Positions 1 through 7,492 are shown, numbered from the stretch's first letter. The stretch is DNA of 34,750 nucleotides from Cyanobium sp. CACIAM 14 (GCA_000708525.1 JMRP01000030.1:1-34750), one strand, 5' to 3'. Made by a program: numbers and translations. The notes: generated from the letters alone by a model not told the origin.

Positions 1-51
1 CCGGGACGGCACACTAGCCTTCCCGAAGGTGACATGTGACGTGCCCGCTTC

Positions 52-541
52 ATGGAGCCTGCGCGGGACATCCCTGCCCCGATCCTGGCGCTGCTGCGCG
101 AGGCGGATGTTGTCCTGAACGGGGAGCGGCGCCCGCACCGATCCCTGGAGCGATGCCCACATCTTTCCCCACGGACAGTTGCCGTCACCGGCGACTCTGT
201 CCCTGGCCTTCGAGGATGTCTTTCTGCTCGAGGACTGGCACAACTTCGGTGCCGACCATGACCGGACCCTGGTGAGCTGGAACGCCAGATTCGCCGCCGC
301 CTGGCCGGTCCTCCAGGCGCGGATCCCTGAAGGCTCCCTGCCCTGTTCCCTGCAGGCCTTCCCCCGCGTCTGGCGCTACTACCTGCTCTGCTGTGCCGCG
401 TTCTTCCGTGCCAGGCAAGGACAGCTCTGGCAGCTCGTGCTCAGCCCGCAGGGGCGTGGGGTGAACGGCCGGAGCCCCCCTACCGCTCCATCCGGCTCAG
501 GGGTGCGGGCAGGCAAGTCCCCATGTCCTCCAGGGTCCTGA
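52..541 (+). pseudogene. Remnant of cyclopropane-fatty-acyl-phospholipid synthase with large internal deletion
   Basis: Two pieces of a CFA synthase, a SAM-dependent enzyme that methylenates unsaturated acyl chains of phospholipids, lie side by side in different frames. The first frame (52 to about 138) reads like the extreme N-terminus, with ILALLREADVVLNGERRP, the position where the family has its 'NG..PWDI' segment. From about 137 a second frame gives the C-terminal part: DAHIFPHGQLPSPA, LLEDWHNFGADHDRTL and a WRYYLL...FFRARQGQLWQLVLS ending typical of the family. The family is about 400 residues long, so roughly 250 central residues, including the SAM-binding fold, are missing. The last codons also run out of the expected frame near 475. 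A TTG at 179 could start a 120-residue product, but it would lack the catalytic core. The 3' end overlaps the convergent acetyltransferase gene. I infer a dead gene left by deletion. Confidence 0.75.
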
Positions 542-1034
542 ACATCACCAGCGCATCCACGTAGCCCAGCCGGGGGTGGCGGAAGGCTCCCGGCAGCCGG
601 CCGATGGTGCGGAAGCCGTTGCGGCTCCAGGCGGCCACCCCGGCGGCGTTGGTGGCCACCACCAGGTTGAACTGCATCGCCCGGTAGCCAAGGCGCACGG
701 CTTCCTGCTGGGAGTGACGGCAGAGGGCATGGGCCAGCCCCCGGCCCCGTGCGGCCTCGGCCACCACGTAGCCGGCGTTGGCCACATGGGCGCCCAGGGC
801 CGGCTGGTTGGGCCGCAGGTAGTAGGTGCCCAGGATGGCTCCGTCGGCGGCGGTGGCCACGAACGTGGCGTCGACGGCTTCCACCCAGGCCCGCCGGGCT
901 TCTTCCGGGCTGATCTCGGGGTCGTGGGGGAAGGTCTCGCCGGCGCGGAACACCGGCTCGAGCACCGCCCACACCCCCGGCCAGTCGGCCTCCCGGAACG
1001 GGCGGATCGCGGCGAGGGCCGGGCTCCTGCCCAT
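480..1034 (-). CDS. GNAT-family N-acetyltransferase
   Basis: A 184-residue protein with the GNAT fold, which moves an acetyl group from acetyl-CoA to an amine; the substrate is not readable from sequence. The N-terminus IRPFREADWPGVWAVLEPVF is the usual first strand and helix. GYVVAEAARGRGLAHAL (residues 89-105) is the acetyl-CoA pyrophosphate-binding motif A with its R-G-R-G-L-A loop. AGVAAWSRNGFRTIGRLPGAF (about 129-149) is motif B, and the C-terminal YVDALVMFRTL is typical. The ATG at 1034 overlaps the stop codon of the upstream DUF302 gene by one base, so the two are probably translationally coupled. It is the last gene of the leftward sulfur-related set, which does not by itself prove a sulfur role. 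Its 3' end runs over the tail of the CFA-synthase remnant. Confidence 0.9.
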   Translation of the reverse strand: MGRSPALAAIRPFREADWPGVWAVLEPVFRAGETFPHDPEISPEEARRAWVEAVDATFVATAADGAILGTYYLRPNQPALGAHVANAGYVVAEAARGRGLAHALCRHSQQEAVRLGYRAMQFNLVVATNAAGVAAWSRNGFRTIGRLPGAFRHPRLGYVDALVMFRTLEDMGTCLPAPLSRMER

Positions 1035-1444
1035 CAGCCGGCCGCCTCCTGGAGGATCGCCTGGAGGGTGGCCTCCACCTCCTGGGCCACCGGCACCAGG
1101 GCGGCCATCATCGGGACCGGGCGGATCATGCCGAGACGGGTCCGGCCGTTCTGGGTGTACACCGAGATCCTGCAGGGCAGGGTCATGGTGAGCGCCATGG
1201 CGCGGCGCAGCACCGTGGCCGCCTGCCGAGGGTTGCACACCTCGTGGACACGGCAGTGCTCGGGCGAATCGAAGCCCTTGCCGCGGAGTGTGTCCCCCAG
1301 GTCATGCAGGCCGAGCACCCCGAAGCCATGGCGAGGCACCGCGGCCTTCACGGCGGCGCAGGCGGCCTCGAAGCTCCGCGCGCTGTCGATCACCCAGAAC
1401 GGATTCACCGATGGCGTCACCGATGGATTCATGGACGGAGTCAT
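1034..1444 (-). CDS. DUF302 family protein
   Basis: About 136 residues, matching the single-domain DUF302 family: FWVIDSARSFEAACAAVKAAVPRHGFGVLGLHDLGDTL near the start, then a VHEVCNPRQAATVL segment and a final RTRLGMIRPVPMMAAL region. Biochemical function is unknown. In bacteria such genes often sit beside sulfur or thiol-redox genes, as here (general knowledge plus inference). The ATG at 1444 is chosen because the upstream extension is proline- and glycine-rich low-complexity sequence; an ATG at 1432 is also possible. The first dozen codons consist of a repeated Met/Val-(Thr or Asn)-Pro-Ser pattern, which looks like a small coding duplication. The stop codon overlaps the acetyltransferase start. 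Confidence 0.8.
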   Translation of the reverse strand: MTPSMNPSVTPSVNPFWVIDSARSFEAACAAVKAAVPRHGFGVLGLHDLGDTLRGKGFDSPEHCRVHEVCNPRQAATVLRRAMALTMTLPCRISVYTQNGRTRLGMIRPVPMMAALVPVAQEVEATLQAILQEAAG

Positions 1445-1511
1445 CGGGGGGCCTCCACCACGATGGCCCGGGGCGGCATGGCCGGGGCCTTGGGCAGCTG
1501 GAGGAGGCGGC

Positions 1512-2372
1512 TCATCGGTGGTGTGGGGAGAGGGGTTGGGAGGGGGCGCGGCTGCCGGCGGCAGGGGTGCGGTCGGTCGCACGGGCGCTCGCCTGCTGGC
1601 GATGCACGGCTTCGGCGCCGGTGAGCAGGGCCGAGCCGATCAGCAGGGCGGCGAAGCCCTGGCGCAGGTGGCGGTCGGAGACGTGGGGGGCCAGGGCCTG
1701 ACCGGCGATGGCCCCCGCGAGCCCGCCGGCCAGCAGGGGCAGCAGCAGCGGCAGGCTGGCCGCCGGCCAGTGGCCCAGGGCCTGCAGGGCGACCACGCCC
1801 TTGCTGGCGATCAGCACCAGGCTGGTGCCGGTGGCGAGATGCATCGGCAGACCGGCCAGCAGCACCAGGGCGGGCACCATGGCGAAGCCGCCGCCCACGC
1901 CGGCGATGCCGGTGAGCAGTCCCACCAGCACTCCCTGGCCCCACAGGGCCAGGGGCGATCCCTGCGGCCGCGGCTGAGGGGACGCCGCGGTGCCGGCGCC
2001 GCGGCGGCGACGGGTGAGCAGCCAGGAGGCCACCAGGGCGGCGGCGGTGAACAGGGCCAGTTGCGCCGGCTCGGGGATCAGGCCGATCTTCACCAGGCTG
2101 CCGCCGATCCAGCTGCCTGCCAGGGCCGGCACGCCGAGGATCAGGGCGGGCCGTGGCGCCACCTGGCGACGCCGCAGGTAGGGCCCGGCATTGGCCAGCG
2201 CCAGAAGGGTCACCGCCAGCAGCGACAGGGGCACCGCTTCACGGGTGGGCAGGCCGCCGCCGCTGATCAGCAGGGGCAGCAGCAGGATCGAACCGCCGGC
2301 CCCGAGCACCGCCAGCAGGAAGCCGATCAGCGCCCCCCCGCTTGCCATCACCAGAAGGGTCAGGGCACTCAA
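1512..2372 (-). CDS. TSUP (TauE/SafE) family sulfite/organosulfur exporter-like permease
   Basis: A 286-residue polytopic membrane protein of the TSUP family, whose members move sulfite, sulfoacetate or related sulfur anions. The two family repeats are visible: [24 protein letters not shown] at residues 12-35, and [24 protein letters not shown] around 150-173, each with the glycine-rich G-x-G-G signature. About eight hydrophobic segments can be counted, with an Arg-rich loop in the middle. The start is TTG at 2372, overlapping the TGA of the upstream rhodanese gene (TTGA), so it is probably coupled to it. The neighbours (persulfide dioxygenase, rhodaneses, YeeE/YedE) suggest export of sulfite formed by persulfide oxidation; that is inference. 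The C-terminal 35 residues are Ser/Pro/Arg-rich. Confidence 0.88.
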   Translation of the reverse strand: MSALTLLVMASGGALIGFLLAVLGAGGSILLLPLLISGGGLPTREAVPLSLLAVTLLALANAGPYLRRRQVAPRPALILGVPALAGSWIGGSLVKIGLIPEPAQLALFTAAALVASWLLTRRRRGAGTAASPQPRPQGSPLALWGQGVLVGLLTGIAGVGGGFAMVPALVLLAGLPMHLATGTSLVLIASKGVVALQALGHWPAASLPLLLPLLAGGLAGAIAGQALAPHVSDRHLRQGFAALLIGSALLTGAEAVHRQQASARATDRTPAAGSRAPSQPLSPHHR

Positions 2373-2901
2373 AGCATCACCCGGTTCCAGGGCATCACGG
2401 CCAGCAGCCGGGCCATGCCGCAGAAACCGCTGATGCCGGCGACGATCAGGCCGGCTCCCACGAAGCCGCTGACCCAGATCCAGCCCGGCGCCACTTTTTG
2501 GCTCAGCACCACGCCCAGCAGCACCAGGCCGCCGCGATGATCTGCACCTGGCGCATGAGTGGCCAGGGGGCCCTGGCCTGCCGTTGCAGGGGCAGGCCGG
2601 CCTTCTGCCAGGCCCCGAGGCCCCCCTCCAGTTCCACCAGCGGCTGGGGATGGCCGCGGCGGGCCAGTTCGGCGAGCCCCCGGCTGCTGCGCCGGCCGCT
2701 CTGGCATACCAGCACCATGGGGCCCTCCGGCAGCTCGGCGCTGCCCAGCCGGGAGAGGGGGATGTTGCGGCTGCCGGGGATGTGGCCGCCGGCGAATTCC
2801 ATCGGTTCGCGCACGTCGATCACGGTGAGCCGGCCTTCGGACAGGCGCTCCCGCAGCTCCTGGCAGGCGAGGCGCCGCAAGGAAGGAAGGGTGATGGTCA
2901 T
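2369..2901 (-). pseudogene. Rhodanese with C-terminal DUF2892 membrane domain, disrupted by one-base frameshift
   Basis: The N-terminal 110 residues form a single rhodanese domain that handles sulfane sulfur: [20 protein letters not shown], then active-site Cys66 in the loop CQSGRRS, then [15 protein letters not shown]. It continues into [15 protein letters not shown], the usual beginning of the DUF2892 (YgaP-type) two-helix membrane domain. After the codons for AAA the frame runs into WCCWAWC and a stop at 2503-2505. The expected continuation [12 protein letters not shown]...[20 protein letters not shown] lies in the next frame, ending at 2369. The shift is near 2526/2527: adding one C restores CTG GTG CTG. 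A soluble rhodanese could still be made, but the membrane anchor would be lost. It may be a real mutation or a sequencing error. The ATG at 2901 is favoured because it begins the domain; an upstream ATG at 2946 adds a hydrophobic stretch. Confidence 0.8.
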
Positions 2902-2977
2902 GGTCTGGGACGTCAGAAGAAGAAGGGGCCGGGGGAGAGAGGCCATCGGCTCCGGTCAACGGGGCGGAGTGCCTGGC

Positions 2978-4135
2978 TCAGGCCGCGGCGGGAGCGGGGT
3001 GCTCGAGGGGAAAGCCCTGGGCCTTCCAGGCGCGCACGCCGCCGCGCAGGTTGGCCACCCTGCTCAGGCCCCGCTTCTGGAGCTGCTGGGTGGCCAGGGC
3101 GGAGCGGCTGCCGGAGTGGCAGAGCACGATCACCGGCCTGTCCGTGGGGATCTCGCCGGCACGGGCCTCGACGTCCGGCAGGGGGAGGAGCAGGCTGCCC
3201 GGGATGCGTCCGTCCGGCCCCAGCACTTCGGCCTCGGAGCGAACGTCCACCAGGGTCAGCTGCTCGCGGTGATCCGCCACCCAGGCCACCCCCACCTCCG
3301 GCAGACCGGCGTAGCTGCGCTCGATCGGCCCCCAGGCGTCCTCCTGACGGTGGTCTTCGTCGCTGGGGCGGCCGGAGCGCAGGTTGGCCGGCAGGGCCAC
3401 GGCGATCCGGTTCGGGTGGGGCAGGCGCAGGTTCTCCATGTAGCCCACGAAGTCCCGCTCGGTGGCGCCATTGCCGAGCCGGGCGTTGTAGGCCTTCTCC
3501 TCAGCGACCGAGGTCACGGTGCGGCCGCTGTAGTCGTGGCCGGGGTGGAGCAGGCAGTGGTCCGGCAGGGAGAAGATCTGCTCGGTGATCGAGCGGTACA
3601 GGGTGTGGGCGTTGCCCTGCTGGAAATCGCAGCGGCCGCAGCCCCGTACCAGCAGCGCATCGCCGGTGAAGGCCATGCTCCGGTCGTCGAGCACGAAGGT
3701 GAGGCAGCCGTTCGTGTGGCCGGGGGTGGCGCGCACCTCGAGGTGGCGTCCCCCGAAGGTCACCCGGTCCCCGTGGACCAGGGGGCGGGTCACGTTCTCG
3801 GCGTGGGCGGCGGCGGCCAGGCCGATGGCGCAGCCGGTGGTGCGATGCATCCGCCAGCTGCCGGTGACGTGGTCGGCGTGGGCGTGGGTGTCGAGGCAGC
3901 AGGCCAGGTCGATCCCCAGCTCGCGCACCAGGGAGAGGTCGCGGGGGTGCTGCTCGTACACCGGATCGATCAGCACCCCTTCGCCGGAGGCCACGTCTGC
4001 CAGGAGGTAGGTGAAGGTGCCGGTGTCGGCGTCGAACAGCTGGCGGAAGAGGAGGGGGGCGCCGCCGGCGGCGGCGGAAAGCGGGAACGGGGGGACGGAA
4101 GCCATCGAGCCATCCGATTCGGCTGCTATGAGCAT
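2978..4135 (-). CDS. Persulfide dioxygenase (ETHE1-like MBL fold) fused to rhodanese
   Basis: A 385-residue two-domain enzyme. Residues about 28-250 are a metallo-beta-lactamase fold of the ETHE1/Blh type, which uses Fe(II) and O2 to oxidise glutathione persulfide to sulfite. Visible metal-ligand motifs are HAHADH (84-89), the His140 of TPGH, Asp159 of FTGDAL and His200 of LLHPGHDY; RGCGRCDFQQG (164-174) matches the family substrate loop. Residues about 285-380 are a rhodanese domain with the active-site loop CHSGSRS starting at Cys339, and GGVRAW near the end. Such fusions couple persulfide oxidation to sulfur transfer, for example to or from thiosulfate. ATG codons at 4135 and 4105 are both possible starts. 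It lies between the YeeE/YedE genes and the second rhodanese, in the same direction, with short gaps, so an operon is likely. Confidence 0.92.
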   Translation of the reverse strand: MLIAAESDGSMASVPPFPLSAAAGGAPLLFRQLFDADTGTFTYLLADVASGEGVLIDPVYEQHPRDLSLVRELGIDLACCLDTHAHADHVTGSWRMHRTTGCAIGLAAAAHAENVTRPLVHGDRVTFGGRHLEVRATPGHTNGCLTFVLDDRSMAFTGDALLVRGCGRCDFQQGNAHTLYRSITEQIFSLPDHCLLHPGHDYSGRTVTSVAEEKAYNARLGNGATERDFVGYMENLRLPHPNRIAVALPANLRSGRPSDEDHRQEDAWGPIERSYAGLPEVGVAWVADHREQLTLVDVRSEAEVLGPDGRIPGSLLLPLPDVEARAGEIPTDRPVIVLCHSGSRSALATQQLQKRGLSRVANLRGGVRAWKAQGFPLEHPAPAAA

Positions 4136-4229
4136 ACACGCATAAAAGCGGCAGCGATGGAGGTGCCGCAGCTCGCCTTCAGCGGCCGGGAGTGGCGGTC
4201 AGGTTGCTGGTGGCTGGCGCGCTGCAGGC

Positions 4230-4673
4230 CTACCCCGCTTCCTGCCGGGGCCAGGGCCTCCGTCCCAGCCTTCCCTCCGCCAGCATCCCCTGCAGCCAGG
4301 CCCCCAGGAACATTCCCGCCAGGCCGATCAGCACCGGCCCGTTGCCGGTCCCCAGGCTCGCCACCGCCGCCCCCGGGCAGAGGCCGGACAGGCCCCAGCC
4401 CACACCGAAGATCACCGCCCCCGGCACCGTGCCGGGCAGCATCTGCTTCACTTCGTGGGAGAAGGGGAGCCCCAGCAGGGTGGTGGCGCGCAGCGCCGGG
4501 GCCAGCCGGAAGCCAAGGGCCGTCACCACCAGGGCGGCCGCCATCACCAGCAGCAGGCCGAAGTTGCGCAGCTGCAGGAAGCTCAGCACCACTTCCGGCC
4601 GGGTCATGCCGCTCCAGGCCAGGCCGTAGCCGAACAGGCCGCCGCCGAGGGCGATCGAGAGCAGGCGTTTCAT
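4230..4673 (-). CDS. YeeE/YedE-like (DUF6691) membrane protein, second half-transporter
   Basis: A 147-residue membrane protein with about four hydrophobic helices, starting MKRLLSIALGGGLFGYGLAWSGMTRPEVV. The motif GWGLSGLCPGAAVASLGTG (residues 92-110) carries Cys99 and is the hallmark of the C-terminal half of YeeE/YedE proteins. The full-length family includes the thiosulfate permease TsuA, where cysteines in equivalent loops handle sulfur. Here the transporter is split over two genes, this one and its partner immediately upstream. The ATG at 4673 overlaps the partner's stop codon by four bases (ATGA), so the two are probably coupled and made in equal amounts. It follows the same promoter as the rest of the leftward sulfur set. 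The exact substrate (thiosulfate, sulfide or polysulfide) is not readable. Confidence 0.88.
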   Translation of the reverse strand: MKRLLSIALGGGLFGYGLAWSGMTRPEVVLSFLQLRNFGLLLVMAAALVVTALGFRLAPALRATTLLGLPFSHEVKQMLPGTVPGAVIFGVGWGLSGLCPGAAVASLGTGNGPVLIGLAGMFLGAWLQGMLAEGRLGRRPWPRQEAG

Positions 4674-5119
4674 GGCGTCACCCCCAGCAGCAGCACCAGC
4701 CGGGCGGTGACGATCGCCACCCCCATGAACACCGCCACGGCCAGCAGCGAGGCCCGCGAGAACGACGCCACGCCGCAGAGCCCGTGGCCGGAGGTGCAGC
4801 CGGAGGACAGCCTGGTGCCGAAACCCACCAGCAGGCCTCCCAGCGCCAGCCGCCACCAGCCCACCGCCGTGACGAAGAAGGCCTGGTGCCCTGCGGCGTA
4901 CAGCCAGGCTCCCAGCACCAGCGCGGCGGCGAACAGCAGTCGCCACTGGCGTGACCCCCGCTCCGCCTGCAGCGGCGTGACATAGGTGAGGGTGGAGCTG
5001 AGAAACGAACTGGCGCCGGCCTTGACGCCGAGGGTGAGATACATCACCACCAGCCCGAGTCCCATCAGCAGGCCTCCACCCAGGAAGGAGACGACGCCGG
5101 TGGGGAAGAGGTGTCCCAT
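4670..5119 (-). CDS. YeeE/YedE family membrane protein, first half-transporter
   Basis: A 149-residue membrane protein and the first gene of the leftward sulfur operon. The motif RLSSGCTSGHGLCGVASFSR (residues 103-122), with Cys108 and Cys115, is the signature of the N-terminal half of YeeE/YedE transporters. About four transmembrane segments are visible, including GVVSFLGGGLLMGLGLVVMY near the start. It probably pairs with the next gene to form a sulfur-compound importer. The ATG at 5119 faces the divergent ArsR-family gene; the space between them carries the candidate operator at 5240-5255. This layout, repressor divergent from YeeE/YedE and persulfide dioxygenase, is the classic one for BigR/SqrR-type control (known for the family; inferred here). 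Confidence 0.9.
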   Translation of the reverse strand: MGHLFPTGVVSFLGGGLLMGLGLVVMYLTLGVKAGASSFLSSTLTYVTPLQAERGSRQWRLLFAAALVLGAWLYAAGHQAFFVTAVGWWRLALGGLLVGFGTRLSSGCTSGHGLCGVASFSRASLLAVAVFMGVAIVTARLVLLLGVTP

Positions 5120-5235
5120 GCAGGTCCCCGTCGAGGTGAAGGCGACGCTAATTCCGCCGCCCCTGGATCACTCGCCGCCGTTGGTTTGTTCATGCACCCG
5201 GGCCCGAGCGTCTCCGCTGGAAGCGAGGCTCCCTG

Positions 5236-5241
5236 CATAAT
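5236..5241 (+). promoter_or_regulatory. Candidate -10 element for the ArsR-family gene
   Basis: CATAAT, preceded by CTG, stands out as an AT-rich hexamer in a very GC-rich region and resembles a sigma-70 -10 box. No convincing -35 is seen 17 bases upstream (TCCGCT). Transcription would begin inside or just after the inverted repeat at 5240-5255, so a bound repressor would block it. It would place the first ATG codons of the mRNA at 5267 and 5291. Confidence 0.45.
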
Positions 5242-5255
5242 GTCTCTGGAGACAT
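5240..5255. promoter_or_regulatory. Perfect inverted repeat, candidate operator of the ArsR-family repressor
   Basis: ATGTCTC-TG-GAGACAT is a perfect 7-bp inverted repeat with a 2-base spacer. It lies between the divergent YeeE/YedE operon and the ArsR-family gene, directly overlapping the candidate -10 box. Dimeric winged-helix repressors of this family bind such sites, so autoregulation and control of the divergent sulfur operon are likely. Protein binding is inferred, not shown. Confidence 0.6.
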
Positions 5256-5266
5256 ACCCCGCGACC

Positions 5267-5611
5267 ATGGGCGCTGCCGGCCCCGGACCGATGCCCAGTC
5301 CCGAACTGCTGGAGGAGTTCAGCCAGTTCTTCCGGCTGCTGAGCGAGCCGGCCCGGCTGCAGTTGCTCTGCCATCTGCGCCGGGGCCCCACCGATGTGTC
5401 CTCCCTCATGGAGGCCACGGGCTTCAGCCAGTCCCACATCAGCCGGCAGTTGTCCCAGTTGCAGCGCGCGGGACTGGTGAGCTGTGAGCGGGACGGGGTC
5501 CGCCTGATCTACAGGGCCGACACCGAACTGGTGGAGGAGCTCTGCGCTCTGGTGCAGAGCCGGATGAAGCAGCGTCTGCAGCAGCAGCTCGCCCAGCTCC
5601 AGGCCGCCTGA
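5267..5611 (+). CDS. ArsR/SmtB-family repressor, BigR/SqrR-like sulfide/persulfide sensor candidate
   Basis: A winged-helix DNA-binding protein of about 114 residues from this start. MPSPELLEEFSQFFRLLSEPARLQLLCHL is the first helical part, followed by the helix-turn-helix LMEATGFSQSHISRQLSQLQRAGLV and a wing CERDGVRLIYR. The Cys in LQLLCHL sits where BigR/SqrR/YgaV proteins have the first of two reactive cysteines (LVCTL in BigR). A further Cys in VEELCAL is in the last helix, near but not exactly at the second sensing position. These proteins release DNA when a polysulfide bridge forms. ATG codons at 5267 or 5291 are preferred because the longer reading (5240 or 5111) would place the operator inside the coding region. 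The gene is divergent from the sulfur operon it probably controls. Confidence 0.85.
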   Translation: MGAAGPGPMPSPELLEEFSQFFRLLSEPARLQLLCHLRRGPTDVSSLMEATGFSQSHISRQLSQLQRAGLVSCERDGVRLIYRADTELVEELCALVQSRMKQRLQQQLAQLQAA

Positions 5612-5665
5612 GTCCCGCCCGCCGCCAGAGTGGGGGCGCGATGCCTCCCTCCGGGTTCCGTAGCG

Positions 5666-6844
5666 ATGACCGTGCGATCCGACGCCACGTCCGAGGAGCT
5701 GGCGCGGGACCTGGATCAGGAGGCCGGTCTCGATCAGGTCTACCTCTTCCTGACGGTGGGGGCGAGCCTGATCGCCTCCCTCGGCCTGCTGGCCGACAGC
5801 CCGGCGGTGGTGATCGGCGCCATGCTGGTGGCTCCCTGGATCATGCCCCTGCGGGCGGCGGCCTTCGGGATCCTCCAGGGCCGGCTGGCCCTGGTGGGCC
5901 GTGCCCTGGTCACCCTGGCGGTGGGGGTCGCCATCACCGTGCTGCTCTCCTGGACTCTGGGCGTCCTGGCGGGTTTCCCCGTCTACGGCTCCGAGGTGCT
6001 CTCGCGCACCACCCCGAACCTGCTGGATCTGGCCATCGCCCTGGTGGCGGGCTCCATCGCCACCTACGGCAAGGTGCGCAGCAAGGCGGTCTCCTCCCTG
6101 GCGGGCACCGCCATCGCCGTCGCCCTGGTGCCGCCGATGTGTGTGTTCGGCCTGCTGCTGGCCACCCGCGAATGGTCCACGGCCCGCGGCGCGGGGCTGC
6201 TGTTCACCGCCAACCTCCTGGGCATCCTCAGTGGCGGCCTGATCACCCTGGCCGCCATCACCCCGGGGCTGCGCAACCGCCTCTGGAGCAGCCGCCTGGG
6301 TCTGATCAGCCTGCTGCTCACAGCCCTGCTGCTGGTGCCCCTCACCGGCAGCTTTCTGAACCTGGTGGCCAAGGCACGCCGGGCCTCGGCACTGCAGCAG
6401 GTGGAACGGGCGATCACCGAGAGCCTGCGCCAGCACACCATCACCCTCGGCCAGGACTCCGAGCTGGTGGACACCACCATCGACTGGAGCCGGAACCCGC
6501 CGCTGATCACCGCCTCGGTGCGGGTGAGCAAGCCCAACCTGCCCACCCCCAAGCAGGTGGCCGCGGTGCAGAACTTCATCAACAGCCGTCAGCCGCTCAA
6601 CTTCCGGCTCCTGGTCCAGCGCATGTCGATCGATGTGATCGGTCCGGAGACCGCACCGAACCCACCGCAGGCCACCGAGCAACTGGTGCAGGCCAGACCG
6701 CCGTCGCCGCCGACCACCGAGGAACGCCCGCCGGCTCCCGTGGCTCCCGCTCCGGCAACGGAGGCGACCAGGAAGGTCTTCCCCGATCCCGAGCGTCTCG
6801 GAGCCCCGGACCGCAAGCCTCCGGCGCCGGCGACCGAACCCTGA
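5666..6844 (+). CDS. DUF389 family membrane protein
   Basis: A 392-residue protein. Residues from about 15 to 230 contain five to six membrane helices with the DUF389 signature: LTVGASLIASLGLLADSPAVVIGAMLVAPWIMPLRA, then TPNLLDLAIALVAGSIATYG and AGTAIAVALVPPMCVFGLLL. The soluble second half (AKARRASALQQVERAITESL onward) resembles the extra domain seen in cyanobacterial members. The last 80 residues are rich in Pro, Ala and Glu and probably disordered. The molecular function of DUF389 is unknown. ATG at 5666 is chosen; 5630 would add 12 poorly conserved residues. It follows the ArsR gene by 54 bases in the same direction, so co-transcription with the regulator is possible but not required. Confidence 0.87.
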   Translation: MTVRSDATSEELARDLDQEAGLDQVYLFLTVGASLIASLGLLADSPAVVIGAMLVAPWIMPLRAAAFGILQGRLALVGRALVTLAVGVAITVLLSWTLGVLAGFPVYGSEVLSRTTPNLLDLAIALVAGSIATYGKVRSKAVSSLAGTAIAVALVPPMCVFGLLLATREWSTARGAGLLFTANLLGILSGGLITLAAITPGLRNRLWSSRLGLISLLLTALLLVPLTGSFLNLVAKARRASALQQVERAITESLRQHTITLGQDSELVDTTIDWSRNPPLITASVRVSKPNLPTPKQVAAVQNFINSRQPLNFRLLVQRMSIDVIGPETAPNPPQATEQLVQARPPSPPTTEERPPAPVAPAPATEATRKVFPDPERLGAPDRKPPAPATEP

Positions 6845-6889
6845 AGCGGACCGACCCTCCCTGGATCCGGATCCCAGCACCGGGACCCC

Positions 6890-7492
6890 TCAGAGCCAGT
6901 GCACGGGGTAGGCGTCGGCGCTGCGCACCCGGCGGCTGAACTGCCAGGCCAGCAGCACGAGCAGCAGCGAACCGCTCAGCACGGGGAACAGCAGGAATCC
7001 GGGTTGCACCTTCAGGAAGATGCCCAGAAAGGCGATGCCGCCGGCCGGCGGATGGAGGCAGCGGCACTGCTGGCCCACCAGGATCGTGAGCCCCACGGCC
7101 AGGGCCACCGCCCAGGCGCCGTGCCAGCCGCAACCGACCATCAGCACGGCGATCAGGCCACCGAGCAGGTTGCCCAGCACGATGTTCCGGGGCTGGGCCA
7201 GGGGGCTGCGGGGGTAGCCGAAGAGCAGCACGGAGGAGGCCCCGAGCGGAGCGGCCATGAGCAGATGGCCGCTCCAGGCGCTGAGGGCCCCGAGCAGGCC
7301 GATCGAGACCAGGGCGCCCAGCCAGGAGAGGGCGAGATGGTGGCGGCTGAAGCTGGGCTGGTAGGCGCGGCCCCGCTGCCGCTCGGCCTGCAGGGAGTGC
7401 CGCAGGCGCGTTAGACGGCCCGGCTCGTCGGGGCTCCCTCCAGCCACCGCCGGGGTGGCATCGGCTGCCTTCGGATCGGCTCGGAGGGTCAT
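6890..7492 (-). CDS. HPP family membrane protein
   Basis: About 200 residues from the ATG at 7492. Four to five hydrophobic segments fit the HPP family: LALSWLGALVSIGLLGALSAW, then MAAPLGASSVLLFGYPRSPLAQPRNIVLGNLLGG (79-112), which is the most conserved block, and CLHPPAGGIAFLGIF (145-159), which contains the family-naming His-Pro-Pro. Some cyanobacterial and plant members transport nitrite across membranes; whether that holds here cannot be told. The first 45 residues are polar and probably cytoplasmic. A longer in-frame reading from 7690 overlaps the divergent cytochrome b gene and lacks similarity, so it is rejected. It converges with the DUF389 gene and is divergent from the cytochrome b gene. 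Confidence 0.87.
   Translation of the reverse strand: MTLRADPKAADATPAVAGGSPDEPGRLTRLRHSLQAERQRGRAYQPSFSRHHLALSWLGALVSIGLLGALSAWSGHLLMAAPLGASSVLLFGYPRSPLAQPRNIVLGNLLGGLIAVLMVGCGWHGAWAVALAVGLTILVGQQCRCLHPPAGGIAFLGIFLKVQPGFLLFPVLSGSLLLVLLAWQFSRRVRSADAYPVHWL

Noticed and set aside
5111-5266. Longer N-terminus for the ArsR-family gene (from 5111 or 5240)
   Set aside because: It would overlap the divergent gene start and contain the operator and -10 box; the added residues do not look like the family.
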